From: CBDFGT01 sp965247225
GTDB taxonomy: Bacteria; Pseudomonadota; Alphaproteobacteria; Rhizobiales; Rhizobiaceae
DNA: 51,812 bases
Assembly: GCA_965247225.1 (NCBI GenBank)
Contig: CBDFGT010000008.1
Span: 1 to 51,812, forward strand
Reading direction: 5' to 3'
Part shown: one piece after another, positions 16,948 through 25,771 of the stretch
How positions within the stretch are numbered: position 1 is the first letter of the stretch
Layout: each line of letters starts with the position of its first letter
Translations under genes and position numbers: made by a program
The notes under the pieces: generated by a model
What the model saw: the letters and a program-made list of their open reading frames with translations, nothing else
The model's database searches: none
Told to the model about the DNA's origin: nothing

Positions 16948-17931
16948 ATGTGCAGAAACGTTCAAATAGCCACAGAAAACTTCCCCATTGCCGGAACGTT
17001 TACGATTTCACGCGGCGCAAAGACATCCGCTGACGTTGTAACCTGCACGATTGCAGATGGCAACTTTACAGGGCGGGGCGAATGCGTACCCTACAAACGC
17101 TACGGCGAAACGCTGGAATCCGTAACCCGGCAGATTTTGGACGCGACCGGTGCGATAGAAAAAGGTTGCACCCGGCAAGACCTGATGGTGCATATGCTGC
17201 CGGGCGCTGCGCGCAACGCGGTGGACTGCGCCCTGTTTGATCTGGAGGCGAAAATCTCCGGTACGCCTGCCTGGCAGCAAATCTGCAAGGCACCACCTGC
17301 CCCCTTGCTGACGGCCTATACGATTTCGCTGGGTGAACCCGGGAGCATGGCAGCGCAGGCCCGTGACTGGAGCCACCATGCATTGCTGAAGGTCAAGGTT
17401 GGCACTGCCGATGATGCCAGCCGCATTGGCGCCGTCCGGGACGCAGCCCCACGGTCCACCCTGATCCTGGACGCCAATGAGGGCTGGACAGATGAAAATA
17501 TTGTCTATCATCTGGACATTTGCGCCCGATCCGGCGTGGCACTGGTAGAACAGCCCCTGCCCGCCGGCAAGGATGCCATTCTGGCCAGCATTGACCATCG
17601 CATTATCATTTGTGCCGACGAAAGCGTGCATGACCGCACGACACTGGCGGACTTGCGCGACCGTTATGATGCCGTCAATATCAAGCTTGACAAGACCGGC
17701 GGCCTGACGGAAGCCATGCTTCTGAAACAGGATGCTCAAAGGCTCGGATTTCAGATTATGGTTGGCTGTATGGTGGGTACATCGCTGGCCATGGCACCTG
17801 CGGTTTTGCTGGCACAGGACGCCGGCTTTGTCGATCTCGACGGGCCTTTGCTGCTGGCCAGGGACCGCGAAAATGGCCTCGTTTATGCCGGCTCGACGGT
17901 CTTTCCACCTGAGCCGAACCTGTGGGGCTGA
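16948..17931 (+). CDS. L-Ala-D/L-amino acid (dipeptide) epimerase, enolase superfamily
   Basis: 327 residues. Enolase-superfamily enzyme of the muconate-lactonizing subgroup, very likely L-Ala-D/L-Glu epimerase, which converts murein-derived L-Ala-D-Glu to L-Ala-L-Glu during peptidoglycan recycling. Catalytic features: the two lysines in LLKVKVG (KxK), metal ligands in DANEGW, EQPLP and CADESVH, and the second lysine face in NIKLDKTGG. The late GCMVGTSLAMAPA matches dipeptide epimerases. The start at 16948 is an ATG, and a later start would lose the first strand (VQIATENFPIAG). The 3' end overlaps the convergent MFS gene by 49 bp. Confidence 0.88.
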   Translation: MCRNVQIATENFPIAGTFTISRGAKTSADVVTCTIADGNFTGRGECVPYKRYGETLESVTRQILDATGAIEKGCTRQDLMVHMLPGAARNAVDCALFDLEAKISGTPAWQQICKAPPAPLLTAYTISLGEPGSMAAQARDWSHHALLKVKVGTADDASRIGAVRDAAPRSTLILDANEGWTDENIVYHLDICARSGVALVEQPLPAGKDAILASIDHRIIICADESVHDRTTLADLRDRYDAVNIKLDKTGGLTEAMLLKQDAQRLGFQIMVGCMVGTSLAMAPAVLLAQDAGFVDLDGPLLLARDRENGLVYAGSTVFPPEPNLWG

Positions 17932-19139
17932 AGATACCACGCTGTCAGAGCGAAAATCAGCCCGATGAGCGACACTGCAGACATGGCATAATAGGCGTGA
18001 AGACCAAACCATGTGTAAAGATAGCCGGACAGGAATGTTGAAATCGCAAGGGCCAGGCCACAGAAGAAGAAATACAGCCCCTGGGCGGAACTCTCCAGCC
18101 CTTCGCTCACCCGCCGCACAATCGTGTTCTGCACACCGATATGGATGGTCGCAAACGAGAAGGCGTGGAGGAATTGCAGGGCGAAGAACCCGGCAAAGGA
18201 CTGCACTTCAGGAAATATGGCCCATCGAAAAATCGTTACGACAAGACCCAAAAAGATCAGGCTCCACAGGCTGAAATTGCGCAGGAGCCAGCGCGAAAGC
18301 ATGAAGATGATGACTTCGGCAAAAACGCCTGCGCTCCAAAGCAGTCCTACTTCTGTTCCGGAAAAGCCCAGCTCCTCCCAGTAGATCGCGGAAAAGGCAA
18401 ACAGCATGGCGTGGCTGGACCCTGAGATCGCAACCCCGATCATCAGCAGGAGCAGATCCCGTTCTTTCAACCCGCCCTTGATTTTTTCACCGTCCGCAGA
18501 TTTGAGGTGATGTCTTGTTGTGTTGCCGGTCCGCGGCGCAATCAATCCGGCAGCACAGGTCAGCATGAAACCGACAATAACCGCAGGCAGCACAAGATCA
18601 CCGCCGTAAAGACCGATATAGCGTCCAACGATAACCGTTGCCACAATGAAAGCCACTGAGCCCCACAAGCGCATCTGACCGTAATCAAATCCCCAACGGC
18701 GCACACCTGTCATCAATATGGATTCCGCAACAGGCACAAATGGCGCGTAAACAGCACCCTGCACGCCCATAATGATGGCCACAGGCCAGAATGATGATGT
18801 CCAGAGCAGGCTGATGGCCGTTGCCAGCGACAGGATTGCCGACCAGATCAGCACATGATTGCGATCATCGATGCGGTCGGCAATCATGGTCGCCAGAGGT
18901 GCTGCCATAATCCGCAGGATCATCGGTACGGCCAGAATGAAGCCGATCTGCTCGCCTGTCATATGCAGGCTTTCCAGCCAGACAGGATAATACGGCATGG
19001 CAATGCCGTTGACGATCATTGGTGCGCAAAACACCAAAGCCGACCTTAACCTGTACCAGGAAGGGGCAGCGCCATGCAGCGCCGAAATTCTGTCGGGAAT
19101 CATGGGGAGTGCCTGAAATTGATTTGGTTTCTCTAGCAC
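17883..19139 (-). CDS. MFS transporter, PPP (3-phenylpropionate permease-like) family
   Basis: 418 residues with about 12 hydrophobic segments. Close in pattern to MFS_1-like/PPP family permeases: an early FCAPMIVNGIAMPYYPVWLE, RIMAAPLATMIADRIDDRNH, and the RRWGFDYGQMRLWGSVAFIV motif typical of this group. A basic loop near residue 210 divides the two halves. The substrate cannot be told. The frame opens with GTG at 19139; ATG at 19103 (MIPDRISAL) is an equally possible start, since neither has a clear ribosome-binding site. The tail-to-tail overlap with the epimerase gene does not imply a shared function. Confidence 0.85.
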   Translation of the reverse strand: MLEKPNQFQALPMIPDRISALHGAAPSWYRLRSALVFCAPMIVNGIAMPYYPVWLESLHMTGEQIGFILAVPMILRIMAAPLATMIADRIDDRNHVLIWSAILSLATAISLLWTSSFWPVAIIMGVQGAVYAPFVPVAESILMTGVRRWGFDYGQMRLWGSVAFIVATVIVGRYIGLYGGDLVLPAVIVGFMLTCAAGLIAPRTGNTTRHHLKSADGEKIKGGLKERDLLLLMIGVAISGSSHAMLFAFSAIYWEELGFSGTEVGLLWSAGVFAEVIIFMLSRWLLRNFSLWSLIFLGLVVTIFRWAIFPEVQSFAGFFALQFLHAFSFATIHIGVQNTIVRRVSEGLESSAQGLYFFFCGLALAISTFLSGYLYTWFGLHAYYAMSAVSLIGLIFALTAWYLQPHRFGSGGKTVEPA

Positions 19140-19196
19140 GAATGATGAGGTACGCCAATCAAAGCGCTTCGGATACCTGTCATATTCCCGTGAGGT

Positions 19197-19222
19197 GCGG
19201 CAGGAATGTCACGTCCTGCCGC
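19197..19222. terminator. Strong GC hairpin, possible terminator
   Basis: Nine-base-pair stem GCGGCAGGA (19197-19205) with TCCTGCCGC (19214-19222) and an 8-base loop, downstream of the LpxH-like gene. There is no T tract next to the stem on either strand, so termination is plausible but unproven. Confidence 0.5.
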
Positions 19223-19255
19223 TTGGCCACGTTTTCCGGTCAATGATGCATCTGC

Positions 19256-20107
19256 CTATGCCGCTTCCGTCTGCATCTGTGTTACCTTGGGAGGCTCCAG
19301 TGCCAGCAAGGGCTCGGACGCAATCCTGTCCGCAGCCTTGTTGTCTGCTGTTTTTTCCGACAGGCGCCAGGTGATCAGTTCCATGGTGCCATCCTGATGT
19401 TCGGCAATGGCTGTGCAGCTTTCCACCCAGTCACCTGTGTTGATGTAGCGTATGCCGTCCATATCCTCGATTACAGCGTGATGGATATGGCCGCAGATCA
19501 CGCCGTCAACATTGTTGCGGCGGGCTTCCTCGACAACAACTTTCTGAAACTCGCCGATAAAGTTGACCGCGTGTTTGACCTGCAGCTTGGCCCAGGCCGA
19601 AAACGACCAGTAGGGCATGCCCAAAATCCGGCGCACATGTGCCAGAACAACATTGATGCGGATGGCCATGTCATAGGCCCAGTCACCCAGATAGGCAATC
19701 AGGCGGGCATTGCGCACAACGACATCGAACTCGTCGCCATGCAGGATAAGATAGCGCCTGCCGTCACCGGCCTCAAAGATCATGCGGTCAAGAACCTCAA
19801 TACCGCCGAAGTGTATGCCGGGATAATCGCGCATGAATTCATCATGGTTGCCGGGAATATAAATGATGCGGGCACCCTTGCGTGCCTTGCGCAAAACTTT
19901 CTGAACGACATCATTGCAACCCTGAGGCCAGTACCAGCTGCGTTTCAGACGCCAGCCATCAACAATGTCGCCGACCAGCACCAGCGTCTCAGCTTCATGA
20001 TAGCGCAGAAAATTGAGCAGGAAATCCGATTTTGACGCTTTTGAGCCGAGATGAACATCCGAGATGAACAGGGTTCTGAACTGCCGGACTTCTGGAACTT
20101 CACCCAT
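19256..20107 (-). CDS. LpxH-like metallophosphatase (UDP-2,3-diacylglucosamine diphosphatase family)
   Basis: 283-residue calcineurin-like phosphoesterase. All five motif blocks are present: ISDVHLGS (D-x-H), LVGDIVDGW (GD), IPGNHDEF (GNHD), HGDEFD (H) and CGHIHHAVI (GHxH). The sequence belongs to the LpxH-related clade annotated as UDP-2,3-diacylglucosamine diphosphatase. LpxH makes lipid X in lipid A synthesis, but many alphaproteobacteria use LpxI for that step, so the substrate of this paralogue is uncertain. Start: the open frame reaches 20170, but MGEVPEVRQFRTLFISDVHL at 20107 fits the family. It is divergent from maeB with about 230 bp between them. Confidence 0.85.
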   Translation of the reverse strand: MGEVPEVRQFRTLFISDVHLGSKASKSDFLLNFLRYHEAETLVLVGDIVDGWRLKRSWYWPQGCNDVVQKVLRKARKGARIIYIPGNHDEFMRDYPGIHFGGIEVLDRMIFEAGDGRRYLILHGDEFDVVVRNARLIAYLGDWAYDMAIRINVVLAHVRRILGMPYWSFSAWAKLQVKHAVNFIGEFQKVVVEEARRNNVDGVICGHIHHAVIEDMDGIRYINTGDWVESCTAIAEHQDGTMELITWRLSEKTADNKAADRIASEPLLALEPPKVTQMQTEAA

Positions 20108-20339
20108 GGTCACAATCCTTTTTGCACATGACAGCATCCATATTTTTGTGCCAGTCCAAATCAGAGTCATGTATCAGCAAGATGACACTCCGGAAAAAAG
20201 GCTGCCCTTTTCATCCTTTGACGGCGACAGGCAAAGATTCTTCCTCCAAAATGTGACGAAATTCGCAGGATCGGCTGTTCTCGATTCCTGTTTGTTGTAT
20301 TGAGAACGCCATCAAAGATACATTGGGACGAGGACCGAG

Positions 20340-22668
20340 ATGACACATATGGATGATTCAAAAACACCGGCTGCACCGGCAAGCGGTGATCTTGACGAAC
20401 AGGCACTGTTTTTTCATCGTTATCCGCGCCCCGGCAAACTGGAAATCCAGGCGACAAAGCCTCTGGGAAATCAGCGTGATCTGGCTCTTGCCTATTCGCC
20501 GGGCGTGGCAGCCCCCTGCCTTGCCATTCGCGACGAACCTGAAATGGCAGCGCTTTACACCGCCAAGTCCAATCTTGTTGCAGTCATTTCCAACGGCACT
20601 GCCGTACTGGGGCTTGGCAATATCGGCCCGCTGGCCTCAAAACCGGTGATGGAGGGCAAGGCGGTACTGTTCAAGAAATTCGCCAATATCGATGTGTTTG
20701 ATATCGAGATAGACGCACCGGCTGTAGACGACATGGTCAAGGTGATTTCATCCCTCGGCCCGACATTCGGCGGGATCAATCTGGAAGATATCAAGGCACC
20801 GGAATGTTTCGAGGTCGAGCGCCAGTTGCGCACGCTGATGGACATTCCCGTGTTCCATGATGACCAGCATGGCACCGCCATTATTGTGGCCGCCGCCATT
20901 CTCAACGGGCTGGAACTGGCCGGCAAGAATATCGCTGATGTGAAAATCGTGGCCTCGGGTGCCGGTGCGGCAGCGCTGGCCTGTCTCAATCTGCTGGTCA
21001 CACTGGGCGCAAGGCTTGAAAATATCTGGGTTCACATGATCTGGAAGGTCTGGTCTACAAGGGCCGTACGAAGTATTGATGGACCAGTGGAAGTCTGTTT
21101 TTGCGCAGGAATCCGACAAGCGGACGCTGGCCGAAAGTATTGGCGGTGCCGATGTTTTCTCTGGGCCTGTCGGCAGCAGGCGTGCTGAAGCCGGATCTGC
21201 TGCATAGCGCATGGCGGAAAAACCGCTGATCATGGCGCTGGCCAATCCAACGCCCGAAATCATGCCGGATCTGGCGCGTGCTGCACGCCCGGACGCGATG
21301 ATCTGCACCGGGCGTTCCGATTTCCCCAATCAGGTCAATAACGTGCTGTGTTTCCCCTATATATTCAGGGGTGCGCTGGATTGCGGTGCGACAACGATCA
21401 ATGAAGAGATGAAAATGGCCGCAGTGCGCGCCATTGCCGCACTTGCCCGCGAAGAGCCTTCCGATGTTGCCGCCCGGGCCTATACCGGTGAGGCACAGGT
21501 TTTCGGGCCAACCTATCTCATCCCTTCCCCATTTGACCAGCGCCTGATCCTGCGCATTGCGCCAGCCGTTGCGGAAGCTGCGGCTGCAACCGGCGTTGCC
21601 AAACGGCCGATCACCGATATGCCGGCCTATCTGGATGAGCTGAACCGTTTCGTGTTCCGGTCAGGCTTTGTCATGAAGCCGTTGTTTACGGCGGCAAAGA
21701 CGGCATCCAGACAGAGGGTTATCTTTTCTGAAGGAGAAGACGAGCGTGTGCTGCGGGCAACGCAGGTTCTTCTGGAGGAAGGAACGGCCCGTCCGATCCT
21801 GATCGGTCGCCCCGGCATTATTGAAGCCCGCCTCAAGCGCTTCGGATTGCGGATTCGCCCTGATGCCGATTTTGAAGTGGTCAACCCGGAAGGTGACCGC
21901 CGTTTCCGGGATTATGTTGATGAATATTTTGCGCTTGTCGGGCGTTCCGGTGTTATCCCCGAGGCTGCCCGCACCATTGTGCGCACCAACATGACTGTGA
22001 TCGGCGCACTGGCCCTTCGTCGCGGCGATGCCGATGCGCTGATCTGCGGACTTGAAGGCCGGTACAACCGTCATTTGCGCGATGTCAGCCAGATCATCGG
22101 CAAACGCGAAGGTGTTCTGGACTTTTCCGGTCTCAGCCTGCTGATCTCGCAACGCGGTGCCACATTCTTCACCGATACCTATGTCACCTTTGATCCCACA
22201 GCGGAGGAAATCGCTGAAATGACCATCATGGCCGCGCAGGAAATCCGCCGTTTCGGAATTACGCCTCGCGCTGCGCTGGTGTCACACTCCAATTTCGGAT
22301 CGCGCGATTCCATCAGTGCCACCAAAATGCGCAAGGCCATTCAACTGGTAAAATCCATGGCACCGGGGCTTGAAGCGGATGGCGAAATGCATGGCGACGC
22401 TGCCATTTCCGAAATATTGCGCAGGCGGGTCATGCCGGATTCCACATTGACGGGCGAAGCCAACCTTCTGGTCTTCCCCAATCTGGATGCTGCCAATATC
22501 ACCCTGGGCGTGGTAAAATCCATGACGGACAGCCTGCATGTCGGCCCTATCCTTCTGGGTGCGGCCCTGCCCGCCCATATCCTGTCGCCATCGGTGACAT
22601 CGCGCGGCGTGGTCAATATGGCAACGCTGGCCGTCGTTGAGGCTTCCCAGCCGGAGGTTACATTATAA
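20340..22668 (+). pseudogene. maeB: NADP-dependent malic enzyme with phosphotransacetylase-like tail; frame broken by four indels
   Basis: MaeB decarboxylates malate to pyruvate with NADP. The malic domain is clear (FHRYPRPGKLEIQATKPLGN, YSPGVAAPCLAI, NGTAVLGLGNIGPLASKPVM, VFHDDQHGTAIIVAAAILNG), and the long C-terminal half (from about 21660) is the Pta-like domain typical of MaeB (VIFSEGEDERVLRATQVLLE, VSHSNFGS). Between 21033 and 21212 the frame is lost. The protein can be followed as HDLEGLVYKG, then LMDQWKSVFAQESDKRTLAE, then LGLSAAGVLKPDLL, then MAEKPLIMALANPTPEIMP only by removing 2, 2, 1 and 2 extra bases near 21035, 21071, 21158 and 21208. As it stands the gene makes only about 240 native residues plus a wrong tail. 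Confidence 0.88.
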
Positions 22669-22790
22669 ACGGAACACTGGCGTCTGATGATGCGTGCTGT
22701 TAAGGTAAATTTTGTGTATTGATTGTAATCAACAGGGATCGCGGTATGACAGGTCAGGTTTGATTGCAACCGTGTATCCGGAAAAATTCA

Positions 22791-23864
22791 ATGCGTAAGA
22801 AAGGTACATTGGCAAGCGTGGCATTATCGGCGTTGGTCCTGGCGCAGTTTTCGGTTGCCCATGCGTCAACGGTCTGCGAAAGCCTTGTTGCACGGCTTGC
22901 CAATACAACGGAGGTCATCGGCTCCAATAACCAAAGCCGAAAATTTGCCCAGGCCATTTCCGAGCAGAACATGCAGATCCGGAAAGTGCGCAGCGACCTG
23001 CGCCGGATCGGTTGCACAGCCGGAAGCATGGTTGTCATTGGCGGGCCTGATGTGGAGCAATGTGACGCTCTGACAGGCCTGATGGGCAAGATGCAGCGCA
23101 ATCTTGAGATTCTGGTCGCCAGGCACGATGCCCTTTTGAGCACCAATTCCGCCAAGGAGACACGCAGGCGCATTCTGGCTGCCATTGAGGTGAATGACTG
23201 CAACAAGGAAAGCGTTTTGCAACAGGACGCCAGTTCCGGCAATGATCCGGTCGAGATTGCTGCAACGAACGGACAGAATGCGGATACAGACGGCGCAGAC
23301 ATTTCCAGGGAGCAGCAATTCCGCATTGTTCCCCTCGGTTCTGCGTCCGTGGGCGGCAGCTTTCAAACGGTTTGTGTCCGCACCTGCGACGGCGGGTTTT
23401 TCCCGATCTCTCCCGGTGCTGAAACCCGCGATTTCCGGCGTGATGCGCGCGTGTGTGAAATGATGTGCCCCGGTGTGCAGACCGAACTGTTTTTCAAGCA
23501 CGCCACCTCGAGCGACAGTGACAGCATGGTTTCTGCTGCCACGGGCAAAGCATATGCAGATATGTCCTATGCCTTTGCCTATAAGGCCAATGCCAGGGCT
23601 CCGGGCTGCGGATGCAACTTTTCTGCCTATTACAAGGAAATGGCGCGTCGCGAAGCTGCCCTTGGACCTCCCGAACCCCAAAAGCCGACTGTCGATGTTC
23701 AACTCTCGGATGCAGCGCTCAAGCCGTCCATGCCAACCGGGGCCGGGACAACCGGCATTCAGCAACCGCTTTCGTCTCCTGCCGGGAAGGTTCGCATCGT
23801 TGGCCCGCAATTCCTTCCGGATGAAAACAGTACGATCGATCTGAAACATCCGGCCTCGCCCTGA
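22791..23864 (+). CDS. DUF2865 secreted protein
   Basis: 357 residues with a signal peptide (MRKKGTLASVALSALVLAQF, cleavage near AHA|ST). The middle holds the DUF2865 signature: VCVRTCDGGFFPISPGAETR followed by FRRDARVCEMMCPGVQTELFF and, further on, GCGCNF. Six or more cysteines in this part suggest disulfides in the periplasm. An earlier helical part (residues 30-130) contains two more pairs. Found in many Hyphomicrobiales; function not known to me. The ATG at 22791 is chosen over 22764 because it begins the signal peptide directly. Confidence 0.85.
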   Translation: MRKKGTLASVALSALVLAQFSVAHASTVCESLVARLANTTEVIGSNNQSRKFAQAISEQNMQIRKVRSDLRRIGCTAGSMVVIGGPDVEQCDALTGLMGKMQRNLEILVARHDALLSTNSAKETRRRILAAIEVNDCNKESVLQQDASSGNDPVEIAATNGQNADTDGADISREQQFRIVPLGSASVGGSFQTVCVRTCDGGFFPISPGAETRDFRRDARVCEMMCPGVQTELFFKHATSSDSDSMVSAATGKAYADMSYAFAYKANARAPGCGCNFSAYYKEMARREAALGPPEPQKPTVDVQLSDAALKPSMPTGAGTTGIQQPLSSPAGKVRIVGPQFLPDENSTIDLKHPASP

Positions 23865-23904
23865 AGCCCTTTGCATGGAACGCGATTTCCAGCGAATGAA
23901 AAGC

Positions 23905-25596
23905 TTATCCGCGGTCCCGGAACCGGTTGGTTATCGGGTAGCGGCGGTCGCGACCGAAATTCTTGCGGGTGATTTTCACGCCCGGCGCTGACTGACGGCG
24001 CTTGTATTCAGCAATGTAGAGCAGATGTTCGATACGATGCACCGTCGCCACGTCATGGCCGCGGGCGATGATATCGGCTGTGGCCATTTCCTTTTCCACC
24101 AGACATTCCAGAATATCATCCAGTACGGGATAAGGCGGCAGCGAATCCTGGTCTTTCTGGTCCGGCCGCAATTCGGCAGACGGGGCCTTGTCGATGATAT
24201 TGTGCGGAATTACGATCCCCGACGGACCCAGCCCACCTGGCGGCACCGTTGTGTTGCGCCAGCGCGACAGGCCATAGACCTGCATTTTATAGAGATCCTT
24301 GATAGGGTTGAAGCCACCGTTCATGTCCCCGTACAAGGTACAATAGCCGACCGACATTTCCGACTTGTTGCCGGTGGTCACCACCATGGAGCCAAATTTA
24401 TTGGACAATGCCATCAAGATCGTACCGCGCGCCCGGCTTTGCAGGTTTTCCTCGGTAATACCCGGCTCGGTTCCCTCAAACATGTCCGACAGGGAAGACA
24501 GGAAGCCCGCAACAGGCTCCTCGATGGCCACAACATCATAGTGGCACCCCAGAAGCCTCGCGCATTCCTCCGCGTCAACCAGCGAATCCTGCGAGGTATA
24601 GCGGTAGGGCAGCATGACACAGCGTACCCTGTCCTCGCCCAGCGCATCGACAGCCATGGCTGCACAAATGGCCGAATCGATGCCGCCGGACAGGCCAAGG
24701 ACCACCGACTTGAAACCGTTCTTGTTGACATAATCCTTGAAACCCAGAACGCAGGCGCGATAATCCGCTTCTTCCTCTTCGGGCAGACGCGACATGGGGC
24801 CATCGACACAGGCCCAGCCGGATCCGGTTTTCTTGTATGTGACCACAGCCATTGTCTCTTCAAACTGGCTCATCTGAAAAGCCAGTGTCCTGTCACCATT
24901 GAAGGCGAAGCTGGCACCGTCAAACACCAGTTCATCCTGTCCGCCCATCTGATTGAGGTACAATAGCGGCAATCCGCTTTCGATGACCTGTCGCAGCACC
25001 ACCTGATGGCGTACATCGACCTTGCCACGATAATAGGGTGATCCATTGGGCACGAGCAATATGTCTGCGCCACTCTCGGCCAGCGTTTCGCAAATGCCCA
25101 GATCGTTCCAGATTTCCTCGCAAATCGGAATACCAATGCGGACACCACGAAAATTCACCGGACCCGAAATCGTGCCTTCATCAAAGACACGCTTCTCGTC
25201 GAACTCGCCGTAATTGGGCAGATCCACCTTGTCGCGGATGAAAATGATCTTGCCGGCATCCAGAACAACAACCGAATTGTGACGGCCAGCCTCTCCCCGG
25301 CGCGGCAGGCCGATCAGGATACCGGGGCCACCGTCCGCCGTATCGGCAGCAAGGGCCTCAACCGCTGACCAGCAGGCTTCCAGAAAAGCAGGCTTCAACA
25401 CCAGATCTTCCGGTGGATAACCCGACAGAAACAGCTCGGTCAGCATCAGCAGGTCTGCGCCCTCACGGGCCGCATCGACACGCGCCTGTCTGGCCCTGGC
25501 AAGATTGCCGGAAACATCACCCACAGTCGGGTTCAACTGTGCAGCGGCAATCCGCAAGACGTTCAAATTCTGTGGTTTCTCGATCATGAAAGACAT
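23905..25596 (-). CDS. nadE: Glutamine-dependent NAD+ synthetase
   Basis: 563 residues. Two domains: an N-terminal nitrilase-like glutaminase (about 1-270) with the Glu-Lys-Cys triad (Glu in LLMLTELFLSGYPPEDL, Lys in IFIRDKVDLPNYGEFDEKR, Cys in GIPICEEIWNDL), and a C-terminal NAD synthetase with the P-loop GLSGGIDSAICA and later TTGNKSEMSVGYCTLYGDM. It amidates nicotinate adenine dinucleotide using ammonia tunnelled from glutamine. The open frame reaches 25695, but MSFMIEKPQNLNVLRIAAAQ at 25596 fits; 25587 is also possible. It is divergent from the LtaS-like gene across a palindromic region. Confidence 0.95.
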   Translation of the reverse strand: MSFMIEKPQNLNVLRIAAAQLNPTVGDVSGNLARARQARVDAAREGADLLMLTELFLSGYPPEDLVLKPAFLEACWSAVEALAADTADGGPGILIGLPRRGEAGRHNSVVVLDAGKIIFIRDKVDLPNYGEFDEKRVFDEGTISGPVNFRGVRIGIPICEEIWNDLGICETLAESGADILLVPNGSPYYRGKVDVRHQVVLRQVIESGLPLLYLNQMGGQDELVFDGASFAFNGDRTLAFQMSQFEETMAVVTYKKTGSGWACVDGPMSRLPEEEEADYRACVLGFKDYVNKNGFKSVVLGLSGGIDSAICAAMAVDALGEDRVRCVMLPYRYTSQDSLVDAEECARLLGCHYDVVAIEEPVAGFLSSLSDMFEGTEPGITEENLQSRARGTILMALSNKFGSMVVTTGNKSEMSVGYCTLYGDMNGGFNPIKDLYKMQVYGLSRWRNTTVPPGGLGPSGIVIPHNIIDKAPSAELRPDQKDQDSLPPYPVLDDILECLVEKEMATADIIARGHDVATVHRIEHLLYIAEYKRRQSAPGVKITRKNFGRDRRYPITNRFRDRG

Positions 25597-25710
25597 GTAT
25601 CCCGAGATTTGGGAGCCTGCAATGCATGTCTTTGGGCAAAACTGTTTTTGCAATGCAACACTCACCTTGGAAATGCCACAAAGGCCCATCAACACGACCT
25701 CTCGTTATGG

Positions 25711-25744
25711 ATTTCATGACACCTGTATGACAGTATCATGAAAT
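25711..25744. promoter_or_regulatory. 34-bp dyad, candidate operator between nadE and the LtaS-like gene
   Basis: Perfect 9-bp arms ATTTCATGA (25711-25719) and TCATGAAAT (25736-25744) around a 16-bp centre that repeats ATGACA-like half sites. It lies 28 bp before the TTG start of the LtaS-like gene and about 115 bp before nadE, within a 175-bp divergent promoter region. No T tract follows in a terminator position. Binding by a dimeric regulator is inferred. Confidence 0.5.
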
Positions 25745-25771
25745 ATTTTTTATTTTTCCGAGGACGTCCCG

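Noticed and set aside
21211..22668. Separate phosphate acetyltransferase gene
   Set aside because: Its N-terminal part (MAEKPLIMALANPTPEIMP) is the end of the malic enzyme domain, so it is the rest of maeB, not an independent pta.
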